Positions 41,950 through 50,797 of a DNA stretch of 64,000 nucleotides are shown here, piece by piece. The notes beneath the pieces were generated by a model, which saw only the letters and a list, made by a program, of their open reading frames with translations, did not search any database and was not told the origin of the DNA. A program made the translations under genes and the position numbers. The stretch is taken from NCBI GenBank assembly GCA_002423105.1, contig DIUT01000059.1, forward strand, positions 62,001-126,000. Direction: 5' to 3'. Position 1 is the stretch's first letter; each line of letters opens with the position of its first letter. This DNA comes from Geobacter sp. UBA6151 (GTDB lineage: Bacteria; Desulfobacterota; Desulfuromonadia; Geobacterales; Pseudopelobacteraceae).

Positions 41950-42219
41950 AATATCTGCTTGATACCTGTCTGATCTCCGAACTGGTAAAGAAGAAGCCGA
42001 ATCCAGGTGTGGTGGCCTGGCTGGATGCGCAGGAGGAACAGACTCTTTTTCTCGCGGTTGCAGGGAATTGCAGAGCAAAAAGGAGAAAAACTGCCGGTTA
42101 TGGATTCACTGATAGCAGCAAGTGCAAAAACACATGGTATGCTGGTGGTTACCCGCAATACAGGGGATCTGGAACGCTGCGGCGCACAGGTTTGTAACCC
42201 GTGGGAGCAAAATAAGTAA
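41946..42219 (+). pseudogene. PIN domain (VapC/FitB-like) toxin with internal deletion
   Basis: The first frame starts MKYLLDTCLISELVKKKPNPGVVAWLDAQ (41946 onwards, first acidic PIN residue in LLDT), then loses similarity after TLFLAV near 42058. A second frame picks up QGIAEQKGEKLPVMDSLIAASAKTHGM and ends in NPWEQNK at 42219, the normal C-terminus of this family. The middle of about 55 residues, including the conserved GEI acidic residue, is missing and the frame shifts. The ribonuclease should be inactive. The best reading is a decayed toxin next to its intact antitoxin. Confidence 0.8.
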
Positions 42220-42338
42220 CGCTGTCCCTTGAAGAATGCCTGATTTCACAGTATGGGACGTCCCTATTTTTTGGGTTCAGGGGCCGACAAGGCATAACAC
42301 CTGGCCCTTGGCCCCTGGACCCTTGACCCTGATTATTT

Positions 42339-43883
42339 TCACTTCAGCTGCTCCCATGTGGGCTTTTCACCGGGATTTTCCAGCTTGAACAGCAAATAGG
42401 CCACTGCCTTTTGCAGTTTTTCTTCCGCAGGAAACTGCCCCCTCACATTTTTCAGAGCAGCAATCATCCGCTCCCGGACTCCACTGGAGAGCACCTCCTG
42501 CTCCACCATCTCGCGCAGCCGTTTCAGCACCTGCTTGCACACAGCCTCACCTTCCAGGCGCTGCGGATCAAGCAGAAAAATCAATGTCCAGGCCAAGCTC
42601 TGTTCTTCCTCACCGCTGGCGGAATCAATAAACGCCGTCAGATCGGCAGTCAACTGTTCCTGAACATCACGATCCAATTGGCTATCCAGGCTTTGCAGCA
42701 GATAGCGCAATGCCACATCATGGCAACGTTCATCAGCACAGTGCACAAGCAGCAGACGGGCAGCCCTGGCTTTCAGCAGATCATTTTCTCCGCTTTTAAG
42801 AAAACAGCGCAACATGCGGTACATCTTTTCTACTGCCGCTCCTCCGGGACTGCCTGTCAGCAGTCTGTTAGCGATGGTAGCCAGTAGCTCACTTTTATCC
42901 GGCTGACCGGAGTAGACCACGCCGATGACCGCATCCCTTACCTCGTCGTCATCCATGATTTCCCAGAGTTCTTCAACCTGCCGCAGTATCTTTTTACGGA
43001 AATAGAGCACCTTTTGCGCCGTGCCGATCAACTCCTGCTGCCACATGGCAGGCATGATGTCGATATGCTTGCCCGCCTCCGCCTCATCCCCCAGCTTGCC
43101 CAGCAGAAACGCAAAGTAGAAGAGAATCTTCAACTGGTAGGTCTTACAGCCATCCTGGAGCGGACGCAGCAGATCCTCCAGGTATTCGACGGTCAGCAGG
43201 CAGGAACCGCTGCAGAGGAAACTAAAAACGCTCTCGGCTTTTTCCGTCTGGCGCTCGATGTATTTGGCCTTGAGATGCTCGCCAAGTCCGGTGCTGGCAA
43301 CCTTTTTAAAAAACGCCGACAACAGGTTGCTGGCATGGTGCTTGACCGACATCTCAATTTCGTCGGAGAGCACGATACTGAGACAGGCATTGAATATTTT
43401 CACCTGTTCCTTTTCGTCCTCCGACTCGGCGATGTATTGCTCGATGATCTCGATGATCTCCACAAGGTGGCTGCGGTTGTTGCTGGAAAGCAGGCTGGTA
43501 ATGGTTATACGCAGCGAATCGGCATCCACGATCCCGAACAGAAAGCGTACCGCTGCGTTGCGCCGCATAGGCCCCTTGCTTTCAGCGGAACGCAGCACCT
43601 GCAGAATGCTGGAAGAGGGGTCTGCAACCCAGCCGGGAACCAGGTCTTCCAGCAAAAGCTCCGCTTTGCGCCGGATATGAGCATCCAGGTCATTGACGAA
43701 GTAGCGGGCGATTTCAACTTTGAAGTCCCTGCTGGCATTTGAGTGGGCAATCTGGGCAAAAGCCTTGGCCTTGTCACTGGCCGAAAGCTTGGCAATATCG
43801 CTCTTGGCCCGGGCGCTGTCATCGATCTTGATATAAAATTCAACGATATCATTTATGCCGACTTCTACATCAGAATCCTGCAT
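42339..43883 (-). CDS. Alpha-helical repeat protein of unknown function
   Basis: I cannot assign a function to this 514-aa protein. It is almost wholly helical, without signal peptide or membrane helix, and has a HEAT/TPR-like rhythm of paired helices (for example RDFKVEIARYFVNDLDAHIRRKAELLLEDL and GPMRRNAAVRFLFGIVDADSLRITI). Such solenoids act as protein-binding scaffolds. It is 17 bp upstream-adjacent to rnhA on the same strand (rnhA stop at 43901, start of this gene 43883), so it could be the last gene of plsC-rnhA-repeat protein. No catalytic motif is visible. Confidence 0.7.
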   Translation of the reverse strand: MQDSDVEVGINDIVEFYIKIDDSARAKSDIAKLSASDKAKAFAQIAHSNASRDFKVEIARYFVNDLDAHIRRKAELLLEDLVPGWVADPSSSILQVLRSAESKGPMRRNAAVRFLFGIVDADSLRITITSLLSSNNRSHLVEIIEIIEQYIAESEDEKEQVKIFNACLSIVLSDEIEMSVKHHASNLLSAFFKKVASTGLGEHLKAKYIERQTEKAESVFSFLCSGSCLLTVEYLEDLLRPLQDGCKTYQLKILFYFAFLLGKLGDEAEAGKHIDIMPAMWQQELIGTAQKVLYFRKKILRQVEELWEIMDDDEVRDAVIGVVYSGQPDKSELLATIANRLLTGSPGGAAVEKMYRMLRCFLKSGENDLLKARAARLLLVHCADERCHDVALRYLLQSLDSQLDRDVQEQLTADLTAFIDSASGEEEQSLAWTLIFLLDPQRLEGEAVCKQVLKRLREMVEQEVLSSGVRERMIAALKNVRGQFPAEEKLQKAVAYLLFKLENPGEKPTWEQLK

Positions 43884-43900
43884 GGCTCCTCCATCAGCAC

Positions 43901-44356
43901 TTACACGTTAGCTCTGAGACGTTCAATAGCTTCACGGGCCAAAACATCACAACGCTCATTTTCAGCATGTCCGGCATGTCCCCGCACCCACTGCCAGCAG
44001 ACCTGATGCTGCCGCGCGGCCTCCTGCAACCGCTCCCAAAGGTCCCGGTTCAGTACCGGCTCTTTTTTGCTGTTTTTCCAGCCGTTGCGCAGCCAGCCGA
44101 CCATCCATTCCGTCATCCCCTTCACCAGATACTGGGAATCGGTCACCACCGTAACCCGACAGGGACGAGTCAGCAGCAACAACCCTTCCAGGGCAGCGGT
44201 CAACTCCATCCGGTTGTTGGTGGTATCGGGCGCGGCTCCGGAAAGCTCCTTTTCCACGCCGCGGCAGCGCAATATGGCGCCATAGCCGCCCGGCCCCGGA
44301 TTGCCGCTACAGGCTCCGTCGCAGAACAGCTCAACTTCAGTCAGCTCTGCCGACAT
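43901..44356 (-). CDS. rnhA: Ribonuclease HI
   Basis: RNase HI degrades the RNA strand of RNA-DNA hybrids. The 151-aa protein has the metal-binding residues in ELFCDGACSGNPGPGGYG (Asp), MELTAALEGL (Glu), VTDSQYLVKGM (Asp) and the final AENERCDVLAREA (Asp), and the handle-region WKNSKKEPVLNRDLW. Its start overlaps the end of plsC by 20 bp. Confidence 0.96.
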   Translation of the reverse strand: MSAELTEVELFCDGACSGNPGPGGYGAILRCRGVEKELSGAAPDTTNNRMELTAALEGLLLLTRPCRVTVVTDSQYLVKGMTEWMVGWLRNGWKNSKKEPVLNRDLWERLQEAARQHQVCWQWVRGHAGHAENERCDVLAREAIERLRANV

Positions 44357-44993
44357 ATGCCCCTTCTTTCTTCAGCAACTCCGCAATCCCGTTCATTACC
44401 CGTTCGGTGATCAACTGATGGGTCTCCTTGTTGTCTTCCCGCGCAAACAGGTCATCAAAATTCAGCGGTAGCCCGAACACGATCGCTCCCCTGGCTCCCA
44501 GGCTGGGAAATTTCCAGTGATTAAGACCGATCAGAGCGGTGGGAATCACCGCGGGACGGGTATCGTAAATCACCTTGCCTACCCCCCGGTTGCCATGTCC
44601 CAATCGACCATCGCGGTGTCTGGTTCCTTCCGGAAACAGCATCACCTTCTGATCAGCCAGCAGTTCGTTCAACACCTTGCCGGCCTTGACATCTCTGCCC
44701 CGCCTGACCGGAAAGGCCCCCCACGACGAATACATCAGACGTGACAGCGGTTTCCTGAACAACTCTTCCTTGGCGGGAGCCCAGACCATCTGCATCGGGT
44801 ATGAACGGAGCACCGCCCAGGGCAGAAATATGGTTTCATAGGCTGAGATATGGTTCGACGCCAACAGCACGCCGCCCCGTGAGGGAATATTTTCGCCCCC
44901 TTTGATTTCCAGGCGATTCAACAGGGAAGCATAGACCCCAATAACATGGGCCGAAAAGGTAACCCATACCCTGCGCAGTAATGATACGCTCAC
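44337..44993 (-). CDS. plsC: 1-acyl-sn-glycerol-3-phosphate acyltransferase (PlsC family)
   Basis: This 218-aa membrane-associated acyltransferase would make phosphatidic acid from lysophosphatidic acid. The acceptor-binding motif LFPEGTRHRDG and IPTALIG are normal, but the catalytic HX4D box reads NHISAYET, i.e. H-x4-E, an Asp-to-Glu change. Whether this is active is unclear. It is first in a run with rnhA, which it overlaps by 20 bp, and is divergent from the EAL-HDOD gene. Confidence 0.85.
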   Translation of the reverse strand: MSVSLLRRVWVTFSAHVIGVYASLLNRLEIKGGENIPSRGGVLLASNHISAYETIFLPWAVLRSYPMQMVWAPAKEELFRKPLSRLMYSSWGAFPVRRGRDVKAGKVLNELLADQKVMLFPEGTRHRDGRLGHGNRGVGKVIYDTRPAVIPTALIGLNHWKFPSLGARGAIVFGLPLNFDDLFAREDNKETHQLITERVMNGIAELLKKEGAYVGRAD

Positions 44994-45161
44994 ACCCGCA
45001 CCTCTTCCTTTTGTGGCATCAAGCGGATACCCGGTCAGTTCTATACCATGCCCTGCTCTTCTTCGGCAACACCGGAGCCGCCTTGCAGTCAGCCAGGATA
45101 TATCGTATAGTTTTTGTCAGCATTCAGATTTAGCTGCAATGGACAGGATTTACACAGGCAT

Positions 45162-46400
45162 ATGGAAACGACCGAACAGAAGTATCTCATAGGACGCCAG
45201 CCGATTCTGAACCGCGACGAACAGATTTGCGCCTACGAACTGCTATTTCGCTCCACACAGTCATTGCACGAAGCCAATGTGGACGACGCCTCCCAGGCCA
45301 CGGCCAGTGTCATCCTCAGCACCCTTTCCGGTTTTGGCATCCAGCAGATTCTGGGCAACCACCTGGGCTTCATCAACCTGGAACTGGACATGCTGATGAG
45401 CGACTCCCTGGAGCTGTTGCCCAAGGAGATGGTGGTATTGGAACTGCTGGAGAGCCTGAAAGTGACACCTGTTTTGATTGAACGGTGCCGTGAGTTGAAA
45501 GAGACCGGCTTCACCCTGGCTCTGGACGACCATGTGTTTTCACCGGTCTACGAAGACTTGTACCAGATCGTGGATATCGTCAAAGTGGACCTGTTCGTCA
45601 CCCCGGTGGACACCCTGGGACCGACCATCGAAAAATACCTTCCCTACCCGTTCAAACTGCTGGCTGAGAAAGTTGAGTCAAAGGAAGAGTTTCTTAAATG
45701 CCTTGACATGGGCTTTGATTATTTTCAGGGCTATTATTTCGCCAAACCGTCATTGATCGAAAAGAAGAAGATTGACGACGGCGGGGCAGCCTTGCTGCGT
45801 TTGATGCGGCAGTTGATGGATGACGCCGAGATCAACGACATTGAAAAGACCTTCCGCAGCAGTCCGGGCCTTACCTACAAACTGCTCCTGCTGGTAAATT
45901 CGGTTTCTTTTTCCGGGCTGGAAAAAATCCAGACTGTGCGCCACGCCATCAGCATGCTGGGACGTGCCCAGATGAAGCGCTGGATACAATTAACCCTTTT
46001 TGCTTCCGGTGACAGTCATGCCACGGAAAACCCGCTGGTGGACATGGCGGCGGTACGCGGCAACCTGATGGAGCAGATGGCCATGGCCTGCCCCGGATTG
46101 CGGGGCAACGGTGACGCCGCCGATCAGGCGTTCATGATCGGTATCCTGTCACTGCTGGAATCCCTCTACGACATTTCCATGGAGCAGATATCCCTTGAGT
46201 TGAATCTGCCGGAAGTGGTTCAGCAGGCGCTGTTGTCCCGTACAGGAAATTTCGGTGCACTGCTGAATCTGGTGGAATCGGTGGAGCAGGTGGATTTCGC
46301 CACATCGGCCAGAATACTGGAAGAACTTTCCATCCCCTACCATTTGCTGATGGAAGCCCAGATCAAAGCCTATAACTGGCACGGAACCGCAGAGGCATGA
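45162..46400 (+). CDS. EAL-HDOD domain signalling protein (YuxH type)
   Basis: The 412-aa protein joins an EAL-like domain (about 5-205: IGRQPILNRDEQICAYELLFR in place of the EAL box, LALDDHVFSP, VKVDLF, LAEKVESKEEF, FQGYYFAKP) with an HDOD domain (about 210-400: SPGLTYKLLLLVNSVSFSG, IQTVRHAISMLGRAQMKRW). Such proteins are thought to bind c-di-GMP or partners rather than cut it. The ATG at 45162 has only a weak CAGG site; a TTG at 45114 is the alternative. It overlaps the next gene by 4 bp. Confidence 0.88.
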   Translation: METTEQKYLIGRQPILNRDEQICAYELLFRSTQSLHEANVDDASQATASVILSTLSGFGIQQILGNHLGFINLELDMLMSDSLELLPKEMVVLELLESLKVTPVLIERCRELKETGFTLALDDHVFSPVYEDLYQIVDIVKVDLFVTPVDTLGPTIEKYLPYPFKLLAEKVESKEEFLKCLDMGFDYFQGYYFAKPSLIEKKKIDDGGAALLRLMRQLMDDAEINDIEKTFRSSPGLTYKLLLLVNSVSFSGLEKIQTVRHAISMLGRAQMKRWIQLTLFASGDSHATENPLVDMAAVRGNLMEQMAMACPGLRGNGDAADQAFMIGILSLLESLYDISMEQISLELNLPEVVQQALLSRTGNFGALLNLVESVEQVDFATSARILEELSIPYHLLMEAQIKAYNWHGTAEA

Positions 46401-46777
46401 GCATCACCTTTGCCGTCAGCGAAGCGAAAAACCTCTGGCTGCACAACCGGATGCTTGAGCTTGAAATCAAGGAATCAGATCTGGAAGAACGTTTTGTCCG
46501 TTCCTCCGGTCGTGGCGGTCAGCACGTCAACAAAACCTCTTCTGCCGTGCAGGTGCGGCATCTGCCCAGCGGCCTGGAAGCACGGTGCGGACGGGAGCGC
46601 AGCCAGTCCCTGAACCGTTTTCTGGCCCGTCGTGAACTGCTGGAAAAAATTGCCCGCTCCCGCGGCCTGGCCACCAGCCATGACGACCGCATCACGAAAA
46701 TCAGCAAACAGAAAGCCCGCAGACAGCGCCGCTCCAGCTCGGCACACTCCACAGTACCGGAAGAAACCGGCCCATGA
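46397..46777 (+). CDS. Release-factor-like (GGQ) protein, possible ribosome rescue factor
   Basis: This 126-aa protein contains only the peptide-release domain: RSSGRGGQHVNKTSSAVQVRHL with the GGQ loop and GLEARCGRERSQSLNRFLARRELL. The C-terminus is rich in lysine and arginine (KISKQKARRQRRSSS), like the tail with which ArfB enters the empty mRNA channel of stalled ribosomes. It lacks the codon-recognition domain of RF1/RF2. Stalled-ribosome rescue is inferred. It overlaps both neighbours by 4 bp, so it is tightly coupled to EAL-HDOD and mutS2. Confidence 0.85.
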   Translation: MSITFAVSEAKNLWLHNRMLELEIKESDLEERFVRSSGRGGQHVNKTSSAVQVRHLPSGLEARCGRERSQSLNRFLARRELLEKIARSRGLATSHDDRITKISKQKARRQRRSSSAHSTVPEETGP

Positions 46778-49158
46778 TACCAAACGACACCCTGAAACGC
46801 CTTGAGTTCGACAAGGTACTGAACACCGTTGCCGGACAGGCCCGCAGCCTGCCCACACAAGCGGCCCTTGCCGCCATGAAACCCCTTTCCGTTCCGGCCG
46901 GCATCCGCAGACAGTGGGGCCAGGTGGAGGAGATCAGAACCCTGGAGCGCCAGCGGATCAGCCTGAGCATCTGCCACTTTGATGACATCAGCCCGCTCTT
47001 GGAAGAGGTACGTCCCGAAGGAGCGATTCTTCCTCCGCTGTCATTGCTACGCTTCATCCCGGTGTTGGAATCGCTGACCGCCCTGGCCCGGCAGTTCAAC
47101 CCCCGCCAGGACATCCCGTTGCTCAAGTCCATCGAACCGCAGCCGGTGGCCTTCAGTGATATCCTGGAGCCGCTCTCGGCAACCCTGGACGACGAAGGCA
47201 ACATCCTGGACAGCGCCTCATTCGAGCTTGCAGCGATCCGTAAGGCCAAACGTACTCTGGCGGCCAGGGTACGCAAAAAGCTGGAGGAGATCGTGCGGCA
47301 ACACGAAACCGCCATCTTTCTGCAGGATGATTTCATCACCATCCGCTCCGGCCGCTGGGTGATCCCGGTTCGGATGGATTCCAAGGGAATGGTACAAGGG
47401 GTGGTGCACGACGTCTCCTCTTCCGGCGAAACCGCCTTCATGGAACCGCTGGAGATCATCCCCTTTGTCAACGAACTGGAGAACCTCAGCGCCGAGGAAA
47501 AAGCCGAAGAAATCAGGATACTGCGCCGTTTGTCCGCCTGGATACGGGAGGATGCCGGTCGGATCGCCGCCTGTTTCGGCACCCTGGTGGAGCTGGACCG
47601 GCTGGACTGCCTGGCGGCCTATGCCGAACGCTTCAACATGGCAGTTCCTGAACTGTCCGAAGAGGGTCGCTTACGCCTGCTGTCGGCACGCCACCCGCTG
47701 CTGCTGGCCATGCGCGTCGGCAAAGCGGATGAACCGCCGGTGGTGCCGCTGGATCTGGAGTTGTCTACTAAGGCAGAGGCGGCGTCTCAGGTACTTGTCA
47801 TCAGCGGCCCCAATGCCGGCGGCAAAACCATTGCCCTCAAGACCGTGGGCCTGATTACGATCATGGCCCTTTCCGGTATGCCGGTTCCCGCCTCCCCCTC
47901 CTCGGTCATCCCGATGCTGGACCACCTGCTGGCAGACATCGGCGACGACCAATCCATTGAACAGAGCCTTTCCACCTTCTCGGCCCACGCCGCGGCCATG
48001 GCCCGCATCCTGGGGCAGGCCGACCGCCGCAGCCTGGCACTGCTGGATGAGCTGGGTACCGGCACTGAACCGTTGCAAGGAGCAGCCATCGGCTGCGCAG
48101 TCCTGCACGAACTGCAAAAGCGCCAGACGCTGGTCATCGCCACCACCCACCTGACCGAGATCGTAGGTTTTGTCCAGCGCACCCCGGACATGTGCAATGC
48201 CGGCATGGAATTCGACAGCATTACCTGGAGTCCGCGTTACCGCCTGGTCATGGGCGAGCCGGGGCAGTCCCATGCCCTGGAAACCGCCCGGCGCTACGGA
48301 CTGCCTGAATCGGTCCTGGCTTTCGCCCGCGAACTGCTGGGCGATACCGGCAGCGCCTTTGCCAATGTCATCGAAGAATTGCGCCGCAGGCGGGATGATC
48401 TGGCAACTGAACTGGCAACCCAAGAATATGGGCGCAGACAGCTTGAAGAACAAACGAACGCGCTTGAGCAACAACGGCAGGAGCTGGAAGAGCTGCGCCG
48501 CAGTATCGTGGAAAAGGGCCGTGAAGAAGCCCGCTCAGTGGTGGCCGCCACCCGCCGTGAACTGAACGGACTGCTGGAAGAGTTTCGTAAAGAGCGCCGC
48601 AAGGAAACGGCGGAAAAACTGCGCAACCGCGCCAGCCAGCTGGAAACCGCCTTTGCCCCTGCCGGTCAGACACCGCCATCTGCCGTCCTTCTGAAAGCGG
48701 GTGACACCGTCCATGTCCGCTCCCTGGGACAGAACGCCGTAGTGGTATCCGTCGATGCCGCGCGGGAAAAGGTACGGGTACGGGCTGGCCACATTGAACT
48801 GGAAGTACCGCTGCACGGGCTGATGATGCCGGAGGCAGGCAGCGAAACGTCAGCCTCTCGGCACAAGCAGCAAGTAAAATTCAAACCGGGAGCCTGGACA
48901 CAAGATGCCGAGCCCTCTCCTTCCGAACTCAATCTGATCGGCAAGCGGGTGGATGAAGCCCTGACCTTGCTGGAAGTCTGTATTGATCAAGCCATGCTGT
49001 CAGGACTGCGGGAACTGCGCATTGTGCACGGCATGGGCAGCGGCGTTTTACAACGGGCGGTGCGGGAGTTTCTGGGGCGTCATCCCCAGGTGGCGTCCTT
49101 CAGACCGGGCGAACCTCACGAAGGACGGGACGGGGCAACGATTGCAGAGCTGGGGTAG
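46774..49158 (+). CDS. mutS2: Endonuclease MutS2
   Basis: MutS2 (794 aa) resembles MutS in its core and ends with a Smr nuclease domain; in several bacteria it suppresses recombination or splits collided ribosomes. The ATPase shows Walker A SGPNAGGKTIALKT (around residue 345), LADIGDDQSIEQSLSTFSAH and LALLDELGTGTEP. A long coiled coil (about 520-620) precedes the Smr end LRIVHGMGSGVLQRAVREFL. Placed next to a rescue-factor-like gene (4-bp overlap), a ribosome quality control role is attractive but inferred. Confidence 0.94.
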   Translation: MIPNDTLKRLEFDKVLNTVAGQARSLPTQAALAAMKPLSVPAGIRRQWGQVEEIRTLERQRISLSICHFDDISPLLEEVRPEGAILPPLSLLRFIPVLESLTALARQFNPRQDIPLLKSIEPQPVAFSDILEPLSATLDDEGNILDSASFELAAIRKAKRTLAARVRKKLEEIVRQHETAIFLQDDFITIRSGRWVIPVRMDSKGMVQGVVHDVSSSGETAFMEPLEIIPFVNELENLSAEEKAEEIRILRRLSAWIREDAGRIAACFGTLVELDRLDCLAAYAERFNMAVPELSEEGRLRLLSARHPLLLAMRVGKADEPPVVPLDLELSTKAEAASQVLVISGPNAGGKTIALKTVGLITIMALSGMPVPASPSSVIPMLDHLLADIGDDQSIEQSLSTFSAHAAAMARILGQADRRSLALLDELGTGTEPLQGAAIGCAVLHELQKRQTLVIATTHLTEIVGFVQRTPDMCNAGMEFDSITWSPRYRLVMGEPGQSHALETARRYGLPESVLAFARELLGDTGSAFANVIEELRRRRDDLATELATQEYGRRQLEEQTNALEQQRQELEELRRSIVEKGREEARSVVAATRRELNGLLEEFRKERRKETAEKLRNRASQLETAFAPAGQTPPSAVLLKAGDTVHVRSLGQNAVVVSVDAAREKVRVRAGHIELEVPLHGLMMPEAGSETSASRHKQQVKFKPGAWTQDAEPSPSELNLIGKRVDEALTLLEVCIDQAMLSGLRELRIVHGMGSGVLQRAVREFLGRHPQVASFRPGEPHEGRDGATIAELG

Positions 49159-49161
49159 TGC

Positions 49162-49473
49162 ATGAGCGACTTCATTATAGAGATATCCGAAGCAGAAATC
49201 AGGCGCGAACGGGACAAATCTCGCGAACTGCGCAAAAGCCGCTGGTGGAAAAACCGCTTGGCTCAAGGTCGCTGTCACTACTGCAACGGCAGTTTTCCAC
49301 CCGATGAACTGACCATGGATCATATCGTGCCGGTAACGAGAGGCGGCAAGGCCAGCCGCAACAACGTGGTGGCCTGCTGCAAGGAATGCAACAGCCGCAA
49401 GAAATACCTGCTGCCGATGGAATGGGAAGAATTTTTGGAAAAGGCCCGACAGAACGATGAGGAAGACAGATGA
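49162..49473 (+). CDS. HNH endonuclease family protein
   Basis: The 103-aa protein has a full HNH core: zinc cysteines CHYC and CKEC bracketing TMDHIVPVTRGGKASRNNVVACC with the metal-binding His and Asn residues. A basic N-terminal helix precedes it. Small stand-alone HNH proteins cut DNA, but the role here is unknown. It begins 3 bp after mutS2 and overlaps the HAD gene by 4 bp, so it seems to be a settled operon member rather than a mobile element. Confidence 0.88.
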   Translation: MSDFIIEISEAEIRRERDKSRELRKSRWWKNRLAQGRCHYCNGSFPPDELTMDHIVPVTRGGKASRNNVVACCKECNSRKKYLLPMEWEEFLEKARQNDEEDR

Positions 49474-50096
49474 CAGCACGTTACAAGGTAGTAATATACG
49501 ACTGTGACGGAGTTATTCTGGACTCCATCGAATCCAACTACATCTTCTACAACCGGATCATGCAAAGGCTGGGGCGTGAGCAGATTGACCGCTGCTGCGC
49601 CGAATCTGAGCAGGTGTTGCACACCTATTCCTACATGAACGTGATTGAACATTTCTTCGGCAATGATCCTGAAAAAGAAAAGGCTCTGGCCATCGGCAAA
49701 ACCATTCGCTACCGGGAGCTGATGCCCTACATGAAGCGGGAAGAAGAACTGCTGGAAACCCTGACAGTACTGAAGGAACATGTGGAGCTGGCCATCTGCA
49801 CCAACCGTGCTTCTTCCATGGAAATGATCATCGAGGATTTTGGTCTGGAGGGGTTTTTCGGCTGCATCATGACCGCCGGCAAGGTACAGCATCCCAAGCC
49901 CCACCCTGAGCCGCTGCTGAGAGTGCTGGAGCATTACGGCATTGCACCGCACGAGGCCCTGTTTGTGGGGGATAGCGCGGTGGATATGCAGGCAGCGGCA
50001 GCAGCCGGGGTACCGTTCATCGCCTACAAGTCCGAACTGCCGGCCCTGGCCATAATCGAGCGGCACAGCCAGGTGCTGGACCATGTTTTCGGTTAA
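49470..50096 (+). CDS. HAD family hydrolase (phosphoglycolate phosphatase-like)
   Basis: The 208-aa phosphatase has the nucleophile motif IYDCDGVILDS, a helical cap, motif II ICTNRAS, lysine in HPKPHPEPLL and acidic motif IV FVGDSAVDMQAAAAAGVP. It fits the Gph/PGP subgroup, but substrate cannot be told. It overlaps the HNH gene by 4 bp and closes the EAL-HDOD to HAD string. Confidence 0.88.
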   Translation: MTARYKVVIYDCDGVILDSIESNYIFYNRIMQRLGREQIDRCCAESEQVLHTYSYMNVIEHFFGNDPEKEKALAIGKTIRYRELMPYMKREEELLETLTVLKEHVELAICTNRASSMEMIIEDFGLEGFFGCIMTAGKVQHPKPHPEPLLRVLEHYGIAPHEALFVGDSAVDMQAAAAAGVPFIAYKSELPALAIIERHSQVLDHVFG

Positions 50097-50141
50097 CAGT
50101 CCTCGCAGGAGGAACATCTCCCACACGAAAGGAGCAACACC

Positions 50142-50735
50142 ATGAAACGACTGATCGCAATCATCGCCACCGTCACCGCCCTGTCAGTGCCTTCCCTGGC
50201 TCTGGCGGCCATTTGGAACATCGACGCGGAACACTCCAGCATCGGCTTCAAAGTGCGCCACCTGATGGTGGCCAATGTCAAAGGACTCTTCGAAAAATAC
50301 CAGGGAACCGTTGAGATCGACGAAAAAGACATCACGAAATCCAAAGTTTCAGTCACCATAGAAACAGCATCCATCAACACCAACGTCACCAAGCGCGATG
50401 AGCACCTGCGCAGCGCCGACTTCTTCGACGTCGTCAAATACTCCACCATGACCTTTGTTTCCAAAAAGGTGGTCAAAGCCGACGAAGGCAAGCTGAAGGT
50501 GACCGGCAATCTGACCCTGCACGGCATTACCCGCGAGGTGGTGCTGGATGTGGAAGGACCGTTAAAAGAGATCAAGGACCCCTGGGGCAACCTCCGTAGC
50601 GGTGCAACCGCAACCGCCCGGATCAACCGCAAGGATTTCGGCCTGAACTGGAACAAAGCCCTTGAAACCGGCGGAGTTGTGGTGGGGGACGAGGTGACCA
50701 TCAACCTTGAAGTGGAACTGATCAAGGCCAAGTAA
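50142..50735 (+). CDS. YceI family periplasmic protein
   Basis: This 197-aa exported protein is a lipocalin-like beta-barrel of the YceI family, which binds polyisoprenoids. The signal peptide runs to about residue 23 (SLALA), and the mature start IWNIDAEHSSIGFKVRHLMVANVKG is the family opening, followed by SVTIETASINTNVTKRDEHLRSADFFDV. AAAGGAG precedes the ATG. It is followed by a strong terminator and appears to be a single gene. Confidence 0.93.
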   Translation: MKRLIAIIATVTALSVPSLALAAIWNIDAEHSSIGFKVRHLMVANVKGLFEKYQGTVEIDEKDITKSKVSVTIETASINTNVTKRDEHLRSADFFDVVKYSTMTFVSKKVVKADEGKLKVTGNLTLHGITREVVLDVEGPLKEIKDPWGNLRSGATATARINRKDFGLNWNKALETGGVVVGDEVTINLEVELIKAK

Positions 50736-50760
50736 AGCCGTATCAAATCATTATTAACAC

Positions 50761-50796
50761 AAGGGGTTGCCTGCATGAGGCAATCCCTTTTTTATT
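50761..50796 (+). terminator. Terminator after yceI
   Basis: AAGGGGTTGCCT, a 5-base loop and AGGCAATCCCTT followed by a run of Ts. Confidence 0.85.
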
Positions 50797-50797
50797 C

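Noticed and set aside
42220..42338. Low-complexity repeat (CTGGCCCTTGGCCCCTGGACCCTTGACCCTG-like) as a mobile element remnant
   Set aside because: Only two imperfect units and no terminal repeats or transposase; a similar string in opposite orientation at about 7595-7615 is too short to call an element.
49162..49473. HNH gene as a homing endonuclease or mobile insertion
   Set aside because: It is tightly packed by overlaps in an operon with normal base use and has no intron or intein around it.
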